NCBI RefSeq assembly: GCF_039537505.1
Contig: NZ_BAABAQ010000011.1
Span: 186,001 to 250,000 of the forward strand
DNA: 64,000 bases
Direction: 5' to 3'
From: Streptosporangium oxazolinicum
Lineage (GTDB): Bacteria; Actinomycetota; Actinomycetes; Streptosporangiales; Streptosporangiaceae
Shown: piece by piece, positions 52,026 through 60,216 of the stretch
How positions within the stretch are numbered: position 1 is the stretch's first letter
Layout: every line of letters starts with the position of its first letter
Program-made: the position numbers and the translations under genes
The notes under the pieces: generated by a model
What the model saw: the letters and a program-made list of their open reading frames with translations, nothing else
Told to the model about the DNA's origin: nothing
Databases searched by the model: none

Positions 52026-53189
52026 ATGACCGTTGAGCGCGTTCTGCCGACCGGCGACGCCCATGACCTGCTGGACCTGGTCCGCGACCTGATCGGCAAG
52101 GAGGTCGCGCCCCGGGCCTCGGCCGACGAGTCCGCCGGGCGCTTCCCCCGGGAGGTGTTCACCACGCTCGGCCGCGCGGGGCTGCTCGGCCTGCCCTACC
52201 CCGAGGAGCACGGCGGGGCGGCGCAGCCGTACGAGGTCTACCTGCAAATGGTCGAGGAGCTCGCGGCCGGCTGGCTGGCCGTCGGTCTCGGCCTGTCGGT
52301 CCACACGCTGTCGTGCTTCCCGGTGGCCGCCTACGGCACCGCCGAACAGCGCGCCGCGCTGCTTCCCGAGATGCTGGGCGGCGAGTGGCTGGGCGCGTAC
52401 TGCCTGTCGGAGCCGCAGTCGGGGTCCGACGCCGCCGCGCTGACGACCCGGGCGGTTCCCGGGGACGGCGGTTACACCGTCGACGGCGTGAAGGCCTGGA
52501 TCACCCACGGCGGCGTCGCCGACTTCTACACGCTGATGGCCCGCACCTCGGCCGACGGCGCGCGCGGCATCTCCTGTTTCCACGTGCCCGCCGGTACGGA
52601 GGGGCTGTCGTTCGGCGCCCCCGAGCGGAAGATGGGGATGAGGTCCTCGCCGACCGCGCAGGTCCGCTTCGACGGGGTGCGGCTGGCGCCGGATGCCCTG
52701 CTGGGCTCGGAGGGGGAGGGCTTCCGGATCGCGATGGCCGCCCTGGACGGCGGCAGGCTCGGCATCGCCGCCTGCGCCGTGGGCGTGGCCCAGGCCGCCT
52801 TCGAGACCGCCACCGCGTACGCCGCCGAGCGCCACCAGTTCGGCTCGCGGATCATCGACTTCCAGGGCGTCGGCTTCATGCTCGCCGACATGGCCACCCA
52901 GATCGCCGCCGCCCGCGCCCTCTACCTGGACGCCGCCCGGCTGCGCGACGCGGGACGGCCGTACGGCACGCGGGCCGCGATGGCGAAGCTCTTCGCCACC
53001 GACATGTGCATGAAGGTCACCACCGACGCGGTCCAGGTCCTCGGCGGCTACGGGTACGTGGAGGACTTCCCGGTCGAGCGCCACATGCGGGAGGCCAAGG
53101 TCCTGCAGATCGTCGAGGGCACCAACCAGGTCCAGCGCCTGGTCATCGGCCGCGCCCTCGCCAAGGAGGCGGGGAAGGCCGGGCTGTGA
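52026..53189 (+). CDS. acyl-CoA dehydrogenase
   Basis: 387-residue flavoprotein that introduces an alpha-beta double bond into acyl-CoA thioesters. FAD/substrate motifs are AYCLSEPQSGSDAAAL and KAWITHGGVADFYTLMART; the C-terminal part has HQFGSRIIDFQGVGFMLADMATQ (read in parts) and the signature DAVQVLGGYGYVEDFPVERHMREAK. The catalytic Glu lies in the last segment, IVEGTNQVQ. GGAAGGA precedes the ATG. It is monocistronic here and convergent with the following flavoprotein gene; substrate chain length unknown. Confidence 0.95.
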   Translation: MTVERVLPTGDAHDLLDLVRDLIGKEVAPRASADESAGRFPREVFTTLGRAGLLGLPYPEEHGGAAQPYEVYLQMVEELAAGWLAVGLGLSVHTLSCFPVAAYGTAEQRAALLPEMLGGEWLGAYCLSEPQSGSDAAALTTRAVPGDGGYTVDGVKAWITHGGVADFYTLMARTSADGARGISCFHVPAGTEGLSFGAPERKMGMRSSPTAQVRFDGVRLAPDALLGSEGEGFRIAMAALDGGRLGIAACAVGVAQAAFETATAYAAERHQFGSRIIDFQGVGFMLADMATQIAAARALYLDAARLRDAGRPYGTRAAMAKLFATDMCMKVTTDAVQVLGGYGYVEDFPVERHMREAKVLQIVEGTNQVQRLVIGRALAKEAGKAGL

Positions 53190-53198
53190 CGCCCACGG

Positions 53199-53285
53199 AC
53201 GTCCACGGACCGCTCACAGACGCCCATGGGCATCCATGGACGCCTGTGGACGTCACCGGATATCCATGGACGTCCCTGGATATCC
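53199..53285. repeat. degenerate palindromic repeats between convergent genes
   Basis: Six or seven loosely spaced copies of a 12-15-bp unit with the core catggacg or cacggacgtcc. The units are themselves partly self-complementary (catgg/ccatg, gacgtc, gatatc), so the RNA of either strand could fold. It may act as a terminator region for both genes. Confidence 0.55.
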
Positions 53286-53360
53286 GGTGTCCATCCGCCC
53301 CGTGATCGTCGCGCGGTCCGGGCCGCGGGGACGCGTCGCCCCTCCGGCCCGGACGCCGTG

Positions 53361-54770
53361 TCAGAGCCCGTACGCCTCCAGCAGCCGCAGCCAGATCTCG
53401 CTGACCGTGGGGAAGGACGGCACGGCGTGCCAGAGCCGGTCGAGGGGCACCTCGGCGACGACCGCGATCGTCGCCGAGTGCAGCATCTCGCCCACCGCGG
53501 GACCGGCGAAGGTCACCCCCAGCAGCACGCGGCGCCGCTCGTCCACGACGGCCTTGGCCCTGCCCCGCCAGCCATCGCCCTGCAGATAGGCTCCCGTCAC
53601 CCTGCCCAGGTCGTACTCGACCACGCGGACGTCGAACCCGTCGGCGCGCGCCTGCGCCTCGGTCCGGCCGACCGAGCACACCTGCGGGTCGGTGAAGACC
53701 ACCTGCGGCGCGCCGTACGCGTCCGCCACGTCGCGCAGGCCCGGCAGGTCGTCGGCCTCGCCCTTGGCCCGTGCCGCGATGACGTCGCCGCACACCCGCG
53801 CCTGGTACTTGCCCATGTGGGTGAGCAGGGCGCGGCCGTTGGTGTCGCCCACCGCGTACAGCCAGTCGCCGGAGACGCCGGTCGCGCGCATGCTGTCGTC
53901 GACCTCCACCGTGCGCCCGGCCTCCAGGCCGACGGTCTCCAGACCGAGGTCGCCGGTCGCGGGACGCCTGCCGGTGGCCACCAGCAGCTCGTCGGCCTCG
54001 ACAGGTGGGCCCTCGGACAGGTGGACCGTCACCGGACCCCCGGGCGCGGGCCGCTCGACCCGTGTCACCTGTACGCCCGTGCGCACCGTGATGCCCGCCT
54101 CGGCGAACGACTCGGCCACCAGCTCCGCGGCGAACGGCTCCATCCTGCCGAGCAGTCCGCCGCGCGCCAGCACGGTCGTCTCCCGGGCGCCGAGGCCGTG
54201 CATGGCCTGGGCCATCTCGCAGGCCACCACGCCGCCACCCAGCACGGCCAGCCGCGCGGGCACGCTCTTCGCCGCCGTCACCTCGTGGCTCGTCCACGGC
54301 GACGCCTCCGCCAGGCCGGGGATCGGCGGGACGGCCGCGTCGCTGCCGGTGGCCAGCACGACCGCCCGCCGGGCGGTCAGCGTGCGGACCGAACCGTCCT
54401 TCGCGGTCACCACGACCCGTTTGGGACCGTCCAGCCTTCCGTGCCCCCGGACGAACTCCGCGGGCACGCTGCCGATCCACTCGACCTGGCCGCCGTCGTC
54501 GAAGTGGGACACCGTCTCGTCGCGCCGGGCGAGCACGGCGGCGGTGTCGATCGGACCCACCGTCAGGCCGGGCACCCGGGAGACCTCGGCGGCCAGCTCC
54601 ACCGGGCGTAGCAGCGCCTTGCTGGGGACGCAGGCCCAGTAGGCGCACTCGCCGCCCGCCAGGTTGCTCTCGACGATCGCGGCGGTCAGCCCGCCCCTGA
54701 CCGCGCGGTCGGCGACGTTCTCGCCCGCGGGGCCCGCGCCCACAACCACCACGTCGAACTCGTCCGACAC
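53361..54770 (-). CDS. pyridine-nucleotide disulfide oxidoreductase (Lpd-like flavoprotein)
   Basis: 469-residue member of the glutathione/lipoamide/mercuric reductase family. FAD loop VVVGAGPAGENVA; redox-active Cys pair in GGECAYWACVPSKALL (C-x4-C); NAD(P) loop LAVLGGGVVACEMAQAM; second FAD motif YAVGDTNGRALLTH; and a C-terminal base region HAVPSFPTVSE. No lipoyl-complex genes are nearby, so the electron acceptor is unknown. GTG follows GGGAGGT. It lies 232 bases downstream of the DUF427/oxygenase operon and may have its own promoter. Confidence 0.92.
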   Translation of the reverse strand: MSDEFDVVVVGAGPAGENVADRAVRGGLTAAIVESNLAGGECAYWACVPSKALLRPVELAAEVSRVPGLTVGPIDTAAVLARRDETVSHFDDGGQVEWIGSVPAEFVRGHGRLDGPKRVVVTAKDGSVRTLTARRAVVLATGSDAAVPPIPGLAEASPWTSHEVTAAKSVPARLAVLGGGVVACEMAQAMHGLGARETTVLARGGLLGRMEPFAAELVAESFAEAGITVRTGVQVTRVERPAPGGPVTVHLSEGPPVEADELLVATGRRPATGDLGLETVGLEAGRTVEVDDSMRATGVSGDWLYAVGDTNGRALLTHMGKYQARVCGDVIAARAKGEADDLPGLRDVADAYGAPQVVFTDPQVCSVGRTEAQARADGFDVRVVEYDLGRVTGAYLQGDGWRGRAKAVVDERRRVLLGVTFAGPAVGEMLHSATIAVVAEVPLDRLWHAVPSFPTVSEIWLRLLEAYGL

Positions 54771-55002
54771 GACTTACCTCCCACAGAGAACCGGCCATCG
54801 GCCACGCGCCGCCCCCGGCGACGCCGGTCGTACCAGCTTCGCATCCTCCGGACGGAACCGGAGCCGCGCCCCGCCAGCGCGTGGGAAGCGCGGGCGGGGC
54901 CGGGAGGTGCGGTCGGGGGCCGGACCGGGTGCCGGTTCGGGCCCGGTCCCGGGTGGGGGAGGGAACGCGCGCGCCCGCACGTCCCCCGTCCCGCCGCACG
55001 CC

Positions 55003-55773
55003 TCACGCCTCCGACAGGCGCTCGCTGAAGAGCGTCACCGGCCTTTCGAGCCTCACGCCGTCCACGACGATGTCGACGACCTCGTTGTAGAAGGCGACGT
55101 GATCCCGGATCCTCTCGGCGGCCGGGATCGGGTCGGGGTAGGCCCACGCCACGTCGGCCGGGACCGACCCGCCCTCGCGGACGGACCAGTAGGAGGCGAC
55201 CCCCTTGTACGGGCAGCGGGTGCTGCTCGTCGTCGGCTCGAACAACGTGAGGTTCACGTCCTCCGGGGGGATGTAGTAGCGGGTGGGCAGGCCCGTCTCG
55301 AACAGCAGCACCGGGCGCCGGGTCTCCGCGACGACCCTGCCGTCGATCTCGACCCTGACGTGCCGCGAGCTGGGCACCGGATCGACCCGCTTGTACGGGT
55401 CACGGGGATGGACGAAGATCTCCTCCTCCTCTTCGTACCAGTGTTCGAGGACCTCGCCGTCGTGCTGGAACCACTCGAACGCGATGTGATCGGGCAGGGC
55501 CGGATAGCGCCACGCGGCGTTCGCGACGGTCTTGCCGTCGATCACCAGGTCGTAGAGGACCGTGGCCCCCTCGTGGACGCCGGTCGCCGGGTCGGCGGCC
55601 GGGCGCAGCAGGTCGGAGCGGACCTCGCTCCCGGGGAACGCGTAGCGGGGCACCGGGTGCGAGGACTCCCAGACCAGCACCGGGTTACGGCTGTCGACGA
55701 CGGTGACGTCGCCCCTGGTCCCGCGGACCCAGCGCTCGCTGGGCTCCCAGTTGAACGTTCCTGACGCGGGCAC
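55003..55773 (-). CDS. tandem DUF427 protein
   Basis: 256 residues made of two DUF427 modules. The first runs from about residue 22 (GDVTVVDSRNPVLVWESSHPVPRYAFP) to 100; the second from about 135 (VRVEIDGRVVAETRRPVLLFETGLPTRYYIPPEDV, read in parts) to 240, with the signature TRCPYKGVASYWSV. The first module ends YEEEEEIFVHPRDPYKR. The fold is a small beta barrel of unknown function. The GTG start is three bases after the oxygenase stop, so the two are coupled. Confidence 0.9.
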   Translation of the reverse strand: MPASGTFNWEPSERWVRGTRGDVTVVDSRNPVLVWESSHPVPRYAFPGSEVRSDLLRPAADPATGVHEGATVLYDLVIDGKTVANAAWRYPALPDHIAFEWFQHDGEVLEHWYEEEEEIFVHPRDPYKRVDPVPSSRHVRVEIDGRVVAETRRPVLLFETGLPTRYYIPPEDVNLTLFEPTTSSTRCPYKGVASYWSVREGGSVPADVAWAYPDPIPAAERIRDHVAFYNEVVDIVVDGVRLERPVTLFSERLSEA

Positions 55774-55776
55774 GGC

Positions 55777-56799
55777 CTACGCCTCCGCGAGTTCGGCGAC
55801 GTACGGCCTGCGCTCACGCCAGGCCGCGATCTGGTCGGGCCGCCCGAAGACCCGCAGGTACTCCTCGACCTGTCCACCGGCCTGGTCCCACAGCAGCTCC
55901 GGCTCGAAGTCGCTGCCCTCGGGGCCGACGAACGGCTCCAGCGGTTCGATCACCGTGTCGAGGCTGGGGTGCCAGAAGACGCCCGTGGAGCGCCGGGTGA
56001 CCGTGCCGCCCGCCACGACGCGGTGCCGTCCGGGGCGGAGCCGACCGTTCGTCCACTTGGTGAGGATGTGGCCGGAGAAGACCTGGAGGGCTCCGGGCAC
56101 GATCGGCACCGGGATCCAGCTCCCGTCGGGCGCCTGCCCCTGCAGCCCCGCGTAGTCGCCACGCTGGTGCAGCACGGTCAGCGCCGAACCGTCGGCGTGC
56201 TCCAGCAGGAGCAGCTTGTCGTCGTCCGCCTCGGTGCCCTCGTGCGTCCAGGTCGGGTAGTCGTTGACGACGAAGCTCGTGTAGTACGGGCGCCCGGAGA
56301 TCGGGAACGTCGACAGGGGCACGCCGAGTACCCGGCTGTAGAGGTCGAGCACCCGCTCGGCCACGCGGACCGAGGCGTCGTGGTAGAGCCTGGCCACCCC
56401 GGCGAGGCCCGGCTCCTGCGGCGGCCAGACGTTGGGGTGGGCGTACAGCTGCGCGTACTCCTCCGACAGCCCCGCGGCCCTCGCCTCCTCGACGGTGTCG
56501 AACTGGCCGATGTTGAAGCGCTCCAGCTCCAGCCGCCCGAAGTCGTCGGGCCACTGCCGCCAGCCCCGGTAGGGGTGCCCGGTCGGGCTGGCCAGCTTCG
56601 CCTTCTCCTGCCTGGGCAGGGCGAGGACACGGCCGATCCGGTCGTGGAAGTCGTCGATCAGCTCGGCGGAGACGCCGTGGTTGACGACCTGGATGATGCC
56701 CACCTGCTCGGCCGCCGCGCGTACCGAGGCGATCAGCTCCTCGGGGGCGTCGTCGCTCAGGGCCAGTTCGAGGTCGATGACGGGGATCTGGGCGGTCAT
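55777..56799 (-). CDS. 2-oxoglutarate/Fe(II)-dependent dioxygenase, isopenicillin N synthase family
   Basis: 340-residue non-heme iron oxygenase. The N-terminal DIOX_N part reads IPVIDLELALS and GIIQVVNHGVSAELIDDF. The iron ligands are in LLEHADGSALTVLHQ (HxD) and GRHRVVAGG (distal His), followed by RRST for the 2-oxoglutarate carboxylate. YTSFVVNDYPTW shapes the substrate site. Overlap of its ATG with the hydrolase stop (ATGA) and the 3-base gap to DUF427 show one operon. The substrate is probably what the linked ABC importer brings in, which is inference. Confidence 0.93.
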   Translation of the reverse strand: MTAQIPVIDLELALSDDAPEELIASVRAAAEQVGIIQVVNHGVSAELIDDFHDRIGRVLALPRQEKAKLASPTGHPYRGWRQWPDDFGRLELERFNIGQFDTVEEARAAGLSEEYAQLYAHPNVWPPQEPGLAGVARLYHDASVRVAERVLDLYSRVLGVPLSTFPISGRPYYTSFVVNDYPTWTHEGTEADDDKLLLLEHADGSALTVLHQRGDYAGLQGQAPDGSWIPVPIVPGALQVFSGHILTKWTNGRLRPGRHRVVAGGTVTRRSTGVFWHPSLDTVIEPLEPFVGPEGSDFEPELLWDQAGGQVEEYLRVFGRPDQIAAWRERRPYVAELAEA

Positions 56800-57680
56800 G
56801 CGATTCTCCCTTGGATCGTGTCGAGCGTTTCGCGCAGCACCCCGGCCAGCTCGGCCGGGTCCTCCACCGTGACGAGCCGGGCCGACGGCACCCGGCGCGT
56901 GAGCTCACCCACGGCCGCCTCGCTCAGGCGGCCACCGGTGGCGGGACGGACGAGCAGGACGGGCACCTCGTACCCGGTGAGGACCTCCAGCTGCTCCCAG
57001 AGGGTCTCGTCGCCGAGGTGCGCCGCCGCCTCGGCGGGCAGGTTCCCCAGGTGGTGGCGCCAGGTCCAGGTCCCGTCGGACTCCTCGACGAGCTCGTAGC
57101 GGACGTCGGCGACCAGGTCCTCCTCGGCGGCGTCCGGCCTGGCCTCCCTGAGCCGGTCGAGCGCCTCCTCCCGGGAGGCGTGGCGGCCGGGCGCGGTGCC
57201 CGGCTCCCCCGAGGCGCCGGGAAGGGTGTCCACCAGTACCAGGGCCCGTACCAGGTCGGGGGAGCGGGCGGTGAGCGCGATCGCGGTCAGCGCGCCGAGA
57301 CCGACCCCGGCCACGACCTTCGAGGTGGGGGCGAAGGACCGGATGGCCTCGCTCACCGCGGGGGCGAGCCTACGGGGGGAGTAGACGCCGTTCCCACGCC
57401 AGCCCGACCGGCCGTGGCCGGGCAGGTCCAGCGCCAGGGCCGGTCGGCCGAGTGCCAGCAGCACCCGGTCCCAGGAGCGGGCGCTGCGGCGCGCGTCGTG
57501 CAGCAGGACGATCTCGGCCGGGCCGGTGTCCCAGGTGACGCCGCTGACGTGGCCGCCGCTGACCACGGTGACCCAGCGGCGCTGGACGCGGTGCGGATCG
57601 GGGCCGGGCAGGCCGAGACTCTCGGCGAGCTCGGGCAGCAGGGCGAATTCCTGTTCGGGTACCGCGAGTTTCGATGACAT
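56796..57680 (-). CDS. alpha/beta-hydrolase-fold protein lacking catalytic residues
   Basis: 294 residues. The fold is clear: IVLLHDARRSARSWDRVLLAL, then ALALDLPGHGRSGWRGNGVYSP, and ALTAIALTARSPDLVRALVLVD. The nucleophile elbow, normally G-x-S-x-G, reads AGVGLGALT, so Ser is replaced by Gly. The segment that should carry the catalytic His ends LVTVEDPAELAGVL without a His. It is thus probably a non-catalytic binding or scaffold protein, or a decaying gene. The ATG has TGGAGG upstream. It overlaps the oxygenase start. Confidence 0.85.
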   Translation of the reverse strand: MSSKLAVPEQEFALLPELAESLGLPGPDPHRVQRRWVTVVSGGHVSGVTWDTGPAEIVLLHDARRSARSWDRVLLALGRPALALDLPGHGRSGWRGNGVYSPRRLAPAVSEAIRSFAPTSKVVAGVGLGALTAIALTARSPDLVRALVLVDTLPGASGEPGTAPGRHASREEALDRLREARPDAAEEDLVADVRYELVEESDGTWTWRHHLGNLPAEAAAHLGDETLWEQLEVLTGYEVPVLLVRPATGGRLSEAAVGELTRRVPSARLVTVEDPAELAGVLRETLDTIQGRIA

Positions 57681-57734
57681 CGGTGCCTCCATGAGGGCTG
57701 ACGGGAAAAGGGGGGGCGTGTTCTGGAGTGATCC

Positions 57735-57935
57735 GTTCTCCTTGTCTCGGGTGTTTCGGATGTCTTGGGCGTCCCGGACGTCTTGGCGTCTTGGTTGTCT
57801 AGGGTGTTTCGGGCGTCCTGAGGGTGTCTCGGGTGTCCTGGACGTCTTAGGTGTCCGGGGCGTTTTGAATATCTCGGGCATTTCGGGCTTTCTGGGCTTT
57901 TTGGGTGTCTCTGGTGTCCGGTATGTCCCGGGCGA
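57735..57935. repeat. 9-bp minisatellite running into the ABC ATPase gene
   Basis: About twenty diverged copies of a 9-bp unit like tcgggtgtc, with occasional slips of one or two bases. It fills the gap between the hydrolase start and the ATPase stop and continues inside the ATPase gene, where it encodes the C-terminal tail of three-residue repeats (DTRDTQKAQKARNARDIQ). Confidence 0.85.
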
Positions 57936-60216
57936 CGGGAGCCGCCACCGGGACGGCGGCTCGCGGAAGGTCGCCCGCGTCGAGATGGCAGCGGACGGCG
58001 TGGCCGTCGCCGGTGTCCAGCACCGGCGGGTCCACCGCGTCGCAGAGCCCCTCGATCCGCAGCGGGCAACGGGCCGCGAACCCGCACCCGGTCTCGCCGC
58101 TCCGGTCGATCCGCCCGATCCGGCCCGCTCGCCCGGTCGCGCCGATCCACCCGCTCTCGCCGGTTCGCGCGGTCTCGCCGGTCCGCCCGGTTCCGTCGGC
58201 CTGCCTGGTCTTGTCGATGCGCCCGTTCCTGTCGATCTGCCCGCTCTCGCCGGTCCGCCCGCTCTCGCCGGTCCGCGTGGTTCCCGCCGGGCGGGCGCTC
58301 TCCGGGCCGTCCAGCCGGGCCCGCGACGCGGCGACCAGCGAGGCGGTGTACGGATGGTGGGGGCCGGAGAGTACCCGCCCGGCGGGCCCCTCCTCGACGA
58401 TCCGGCCGCGGTACATGACCGCGATCCGATCGGCGAGGTAGCCGACGACCGCGAGGTCGTGCGAGATGAACAGGTACGACGTCCCGGTGAGCCGCTGCTG
58501 CTCCGACAGGAGTCGCAGCACGCCCGCCTGCACGCTCACGTCGAGCGCCGAGACCGGTTCGTCGCACACCACCAGCTCGGGATCTCCGGCGAAGGCGCGG
58601 GCGATCGCGGCCCGCTGCTTCTGGCCCCCGGAGAGCCGGTCGGGACGGGCGTCCAGCAGGTGGTCGTCCAGGTTGGCCCGCGCGGACAGTTCGGCGACGG
58701 TGAGGGAGCCGCCCAGCCCGCGGACCGCCCTGGTCAGGATCGCGCGGATCGTGTGGCTGGGGTTCAGCGACGTCTCGGGGTTCTGGAAGACCATCTGGAC
58801 GCGGCGGCGGTCGCGCGCGTCACGCCGTCCCACGGTCGCGGCCAGCTCCCGCCCGTGCAGCGCGATCGTCCCCGTTCCCCGGGGGCCGAGCCCGGCGACG
58901 GCGCGGGCCACCGTCGTCTTGCCGCTGCCCGACTCGCCGACCAGGCCGAGGACCTCGGCGTGGCCGATGGTCAGGTCCACCCCGTCGACGACGGTGGCCC
59001 GGCCGTACTTCCTGGTCAGGCCGCGGACCTCCAGCAGCGGCACCCCGCGCGGGGCACCCGTCCCCCCGGCCGGGCCGGTGATCGCGTCAGGAGCGTCAGG
59101 CGCGTCAGGCACGTCGGGCGCCGCCGCGAGCAGCAGGCCGGTGTGGTGGCAGCGGGCCCGCCGCCCGCCGGGGGCGGTCTCCAGCACGGGCGTTCTCGCC
59201 CGGCAGAGGTCGTCGGCGAGGGCGCAGCGGGGCGCGAACGCGCACCCTCGGATCTCCTCACCGGGGACCGGGGGCCGGCCGGGGATGGCCGCGAGCTCCC
59301 GCGCGTGGCGGGAGACGCCCAGCCGGGGGACGCTCGCCAGCAGCGCCGAGGTGTAGGGGTGCCGCGCGCTCGCCATCACCTCCGCCGCGGGGCCCTCCTC
59401 GACCATGCGCCCCGCGTACAGGACGCCGACGCGTTCGCACAGGCGGCCGACCAGCGCCAGGTCGTGGCTGATCAGCACCACGGCCGCGTCCGTCTCCGCG
59501 CGCAGCGTCCAGAGGAGGTCGAGGATCTCGTGCTGTACCGTCGCGTCCAGGCCGGTCGTCGGCTCGTCGAGGACGAGCAGCCGGGGGCGGGTGGCGAGCG
59601 CGGCGGCGATCACGACGCGCTGCTGCTGGCCGCCGGAGAGCTGGTGGGGGTAGCGCCGCGCGATCGCGGCCGGGTCCGGCAGCCGCACCCTGGTCAGCAG
59701 CGAGACCGCCTCCCGCCGGGCCTCCGCCCGGCCGCGTCCCTGCAGCGCGAGGACCTCCGCGAGTTGCGCGCCGATCCGCATCGTCGGGTCGAGCGAACTG
59801 CCCGCCTCCTGGTGCACGACGGCGAGCGAGGTGGTCCGCCAGCGCCGCAGGTCCGCGGGGGAGAGGTCCAGCACCTCGACGCCGTCCACGGTCACCCCGC
59901 CACCGGTGATCGAACCGCCCGGTGGCAGGTGGCGGCCCAGCGCACGGCTCAGCGTGGTCTTGCCGCACCCCGACTCGCCCACGATCCCGTACGTCTCGCC
60001 CGGGGCGACGTCGAAGGAGACGTCCGTCACCGCCGGGGTCTCGCCGCGCCCCGTGCGGTAGGAGACCGACAGCCCCGCCACCCGCAGCCCCCGACCGGAC
60101 CTGGGCTCAGGGCCGTGCGGTCGCGCGAGGTCGACGCCTCCGGTCGCGGGCTCCCGCGGGGCCGGAAGCCGAGATCCGCCGGTGCCCGCCGCCCCGATGT
60201 GCCCTCTCCCGGTCAC
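57847..60216 (-). CDS. fused double ATPase of Dpp/Opp-type ABC importer
   Basis: 789 residues carrying two complete nucleotide-binding domains. Domain 1: Walker A GESGCGKTTLSRAL, signature LSGGQQQRVVIA, Walker B LLVLDEPTTGLD. Domain 2: Walker A GESGSGKTTVARAV, signature LSGGQKQRAAIA, Walker B LVVCDEPVSALD. Each ends in an oligopeptide-transporter Cys motif (CAFAPRCALADDLC and CGFAARCPLRIEGLC). An 18-bp repeat array inserts 63 residues before the second Cys motif, and a 9-bp array writes the last 20 residues. GTG is fixed by GGGAGG and overlaps the permease stop. Confidence 0.94.
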   Translation of the reverse strand: MTGRGHIGAAGTGGSRLPAPREPATGGVDLARPHGPEPRSGRGLRVAGLSVSYRTGRGETPAVTDVSFDVAPGETYGIVGESGCGKTTLSRALGRHLPPGGSITGGGVTVDGVEVLDLSPADLRRWRTTSLAVVHQEAGSSLDPTMRIGAQLAEVLALQGRGRAEARREAVSLLTRVRLPDPAAIARRYPHQLSGGQQQRVVIAAALATRPRLLVLDEPTTGLDATVQHEILDLLWTLRAETDAAVVLISHDLALVGRLCERVGVLYAGRMVEEGPAAEVMASARHPYTSALLASVPRLGVSRHARELAAIPGRPPVPGEEIRGCAFAPRCALADDLCRARTPVLETAPGGRRARCHHTGLLLAAAPDVPDAPDAPDAITGPAGGTGAPRGVPLLEVRGLTRKYGRATVVDGVDLTIGHAEVLGLVGESGSGKTTVARAVAGLGPRGTGTIALHGRELAATVGRRDARDRRRVQMVFQNPETSLNPSHTIRAILTRAVRGLGGSLTVAELSARANLDDHLLDARPDRLSGGQKQRAAIARAFAGDPELVVCDEPVSALDVSVQAGVLRLLSEQQRLTGTSYLFISHDLAVVGYLADRIAVMYRGRIVEEGPAGRVLSGPHHPYTASLVAASRARLDGPESARPAGTTRTGESGRTGESGQIDRNGRIDKTRQADGTGRTGETARTGESGWIGATGRAGRIGRIDRSGETGCGFAARCPLRIEGLCDAVDPPVLDTGDGHAVRCHLDAGDLPRAAVPVAAPVARDIPDTRDTQKAQKARNARDIQNAPDT
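58087..58275. repeat. 18-bp in-frame minisatellite in the ABC ATPase
   Basis: About ten and a half units of 18 bp encode hexapeptides around the consensus RTGESG (with variants QIDRNG, RIDKTR, RAGRIG). The array lies between the end of the second ATPase domain and its Cys motif. Confidence 0.88.

Noticed and set aside
57681..57881. Upstream extension of the hydrolase into the 9-bp repeat (KTPRTPKTSRTPETP)
   Set aside because: The ATG at 57680 has a good GGAGG, whereas the extension is pure repeat translation.
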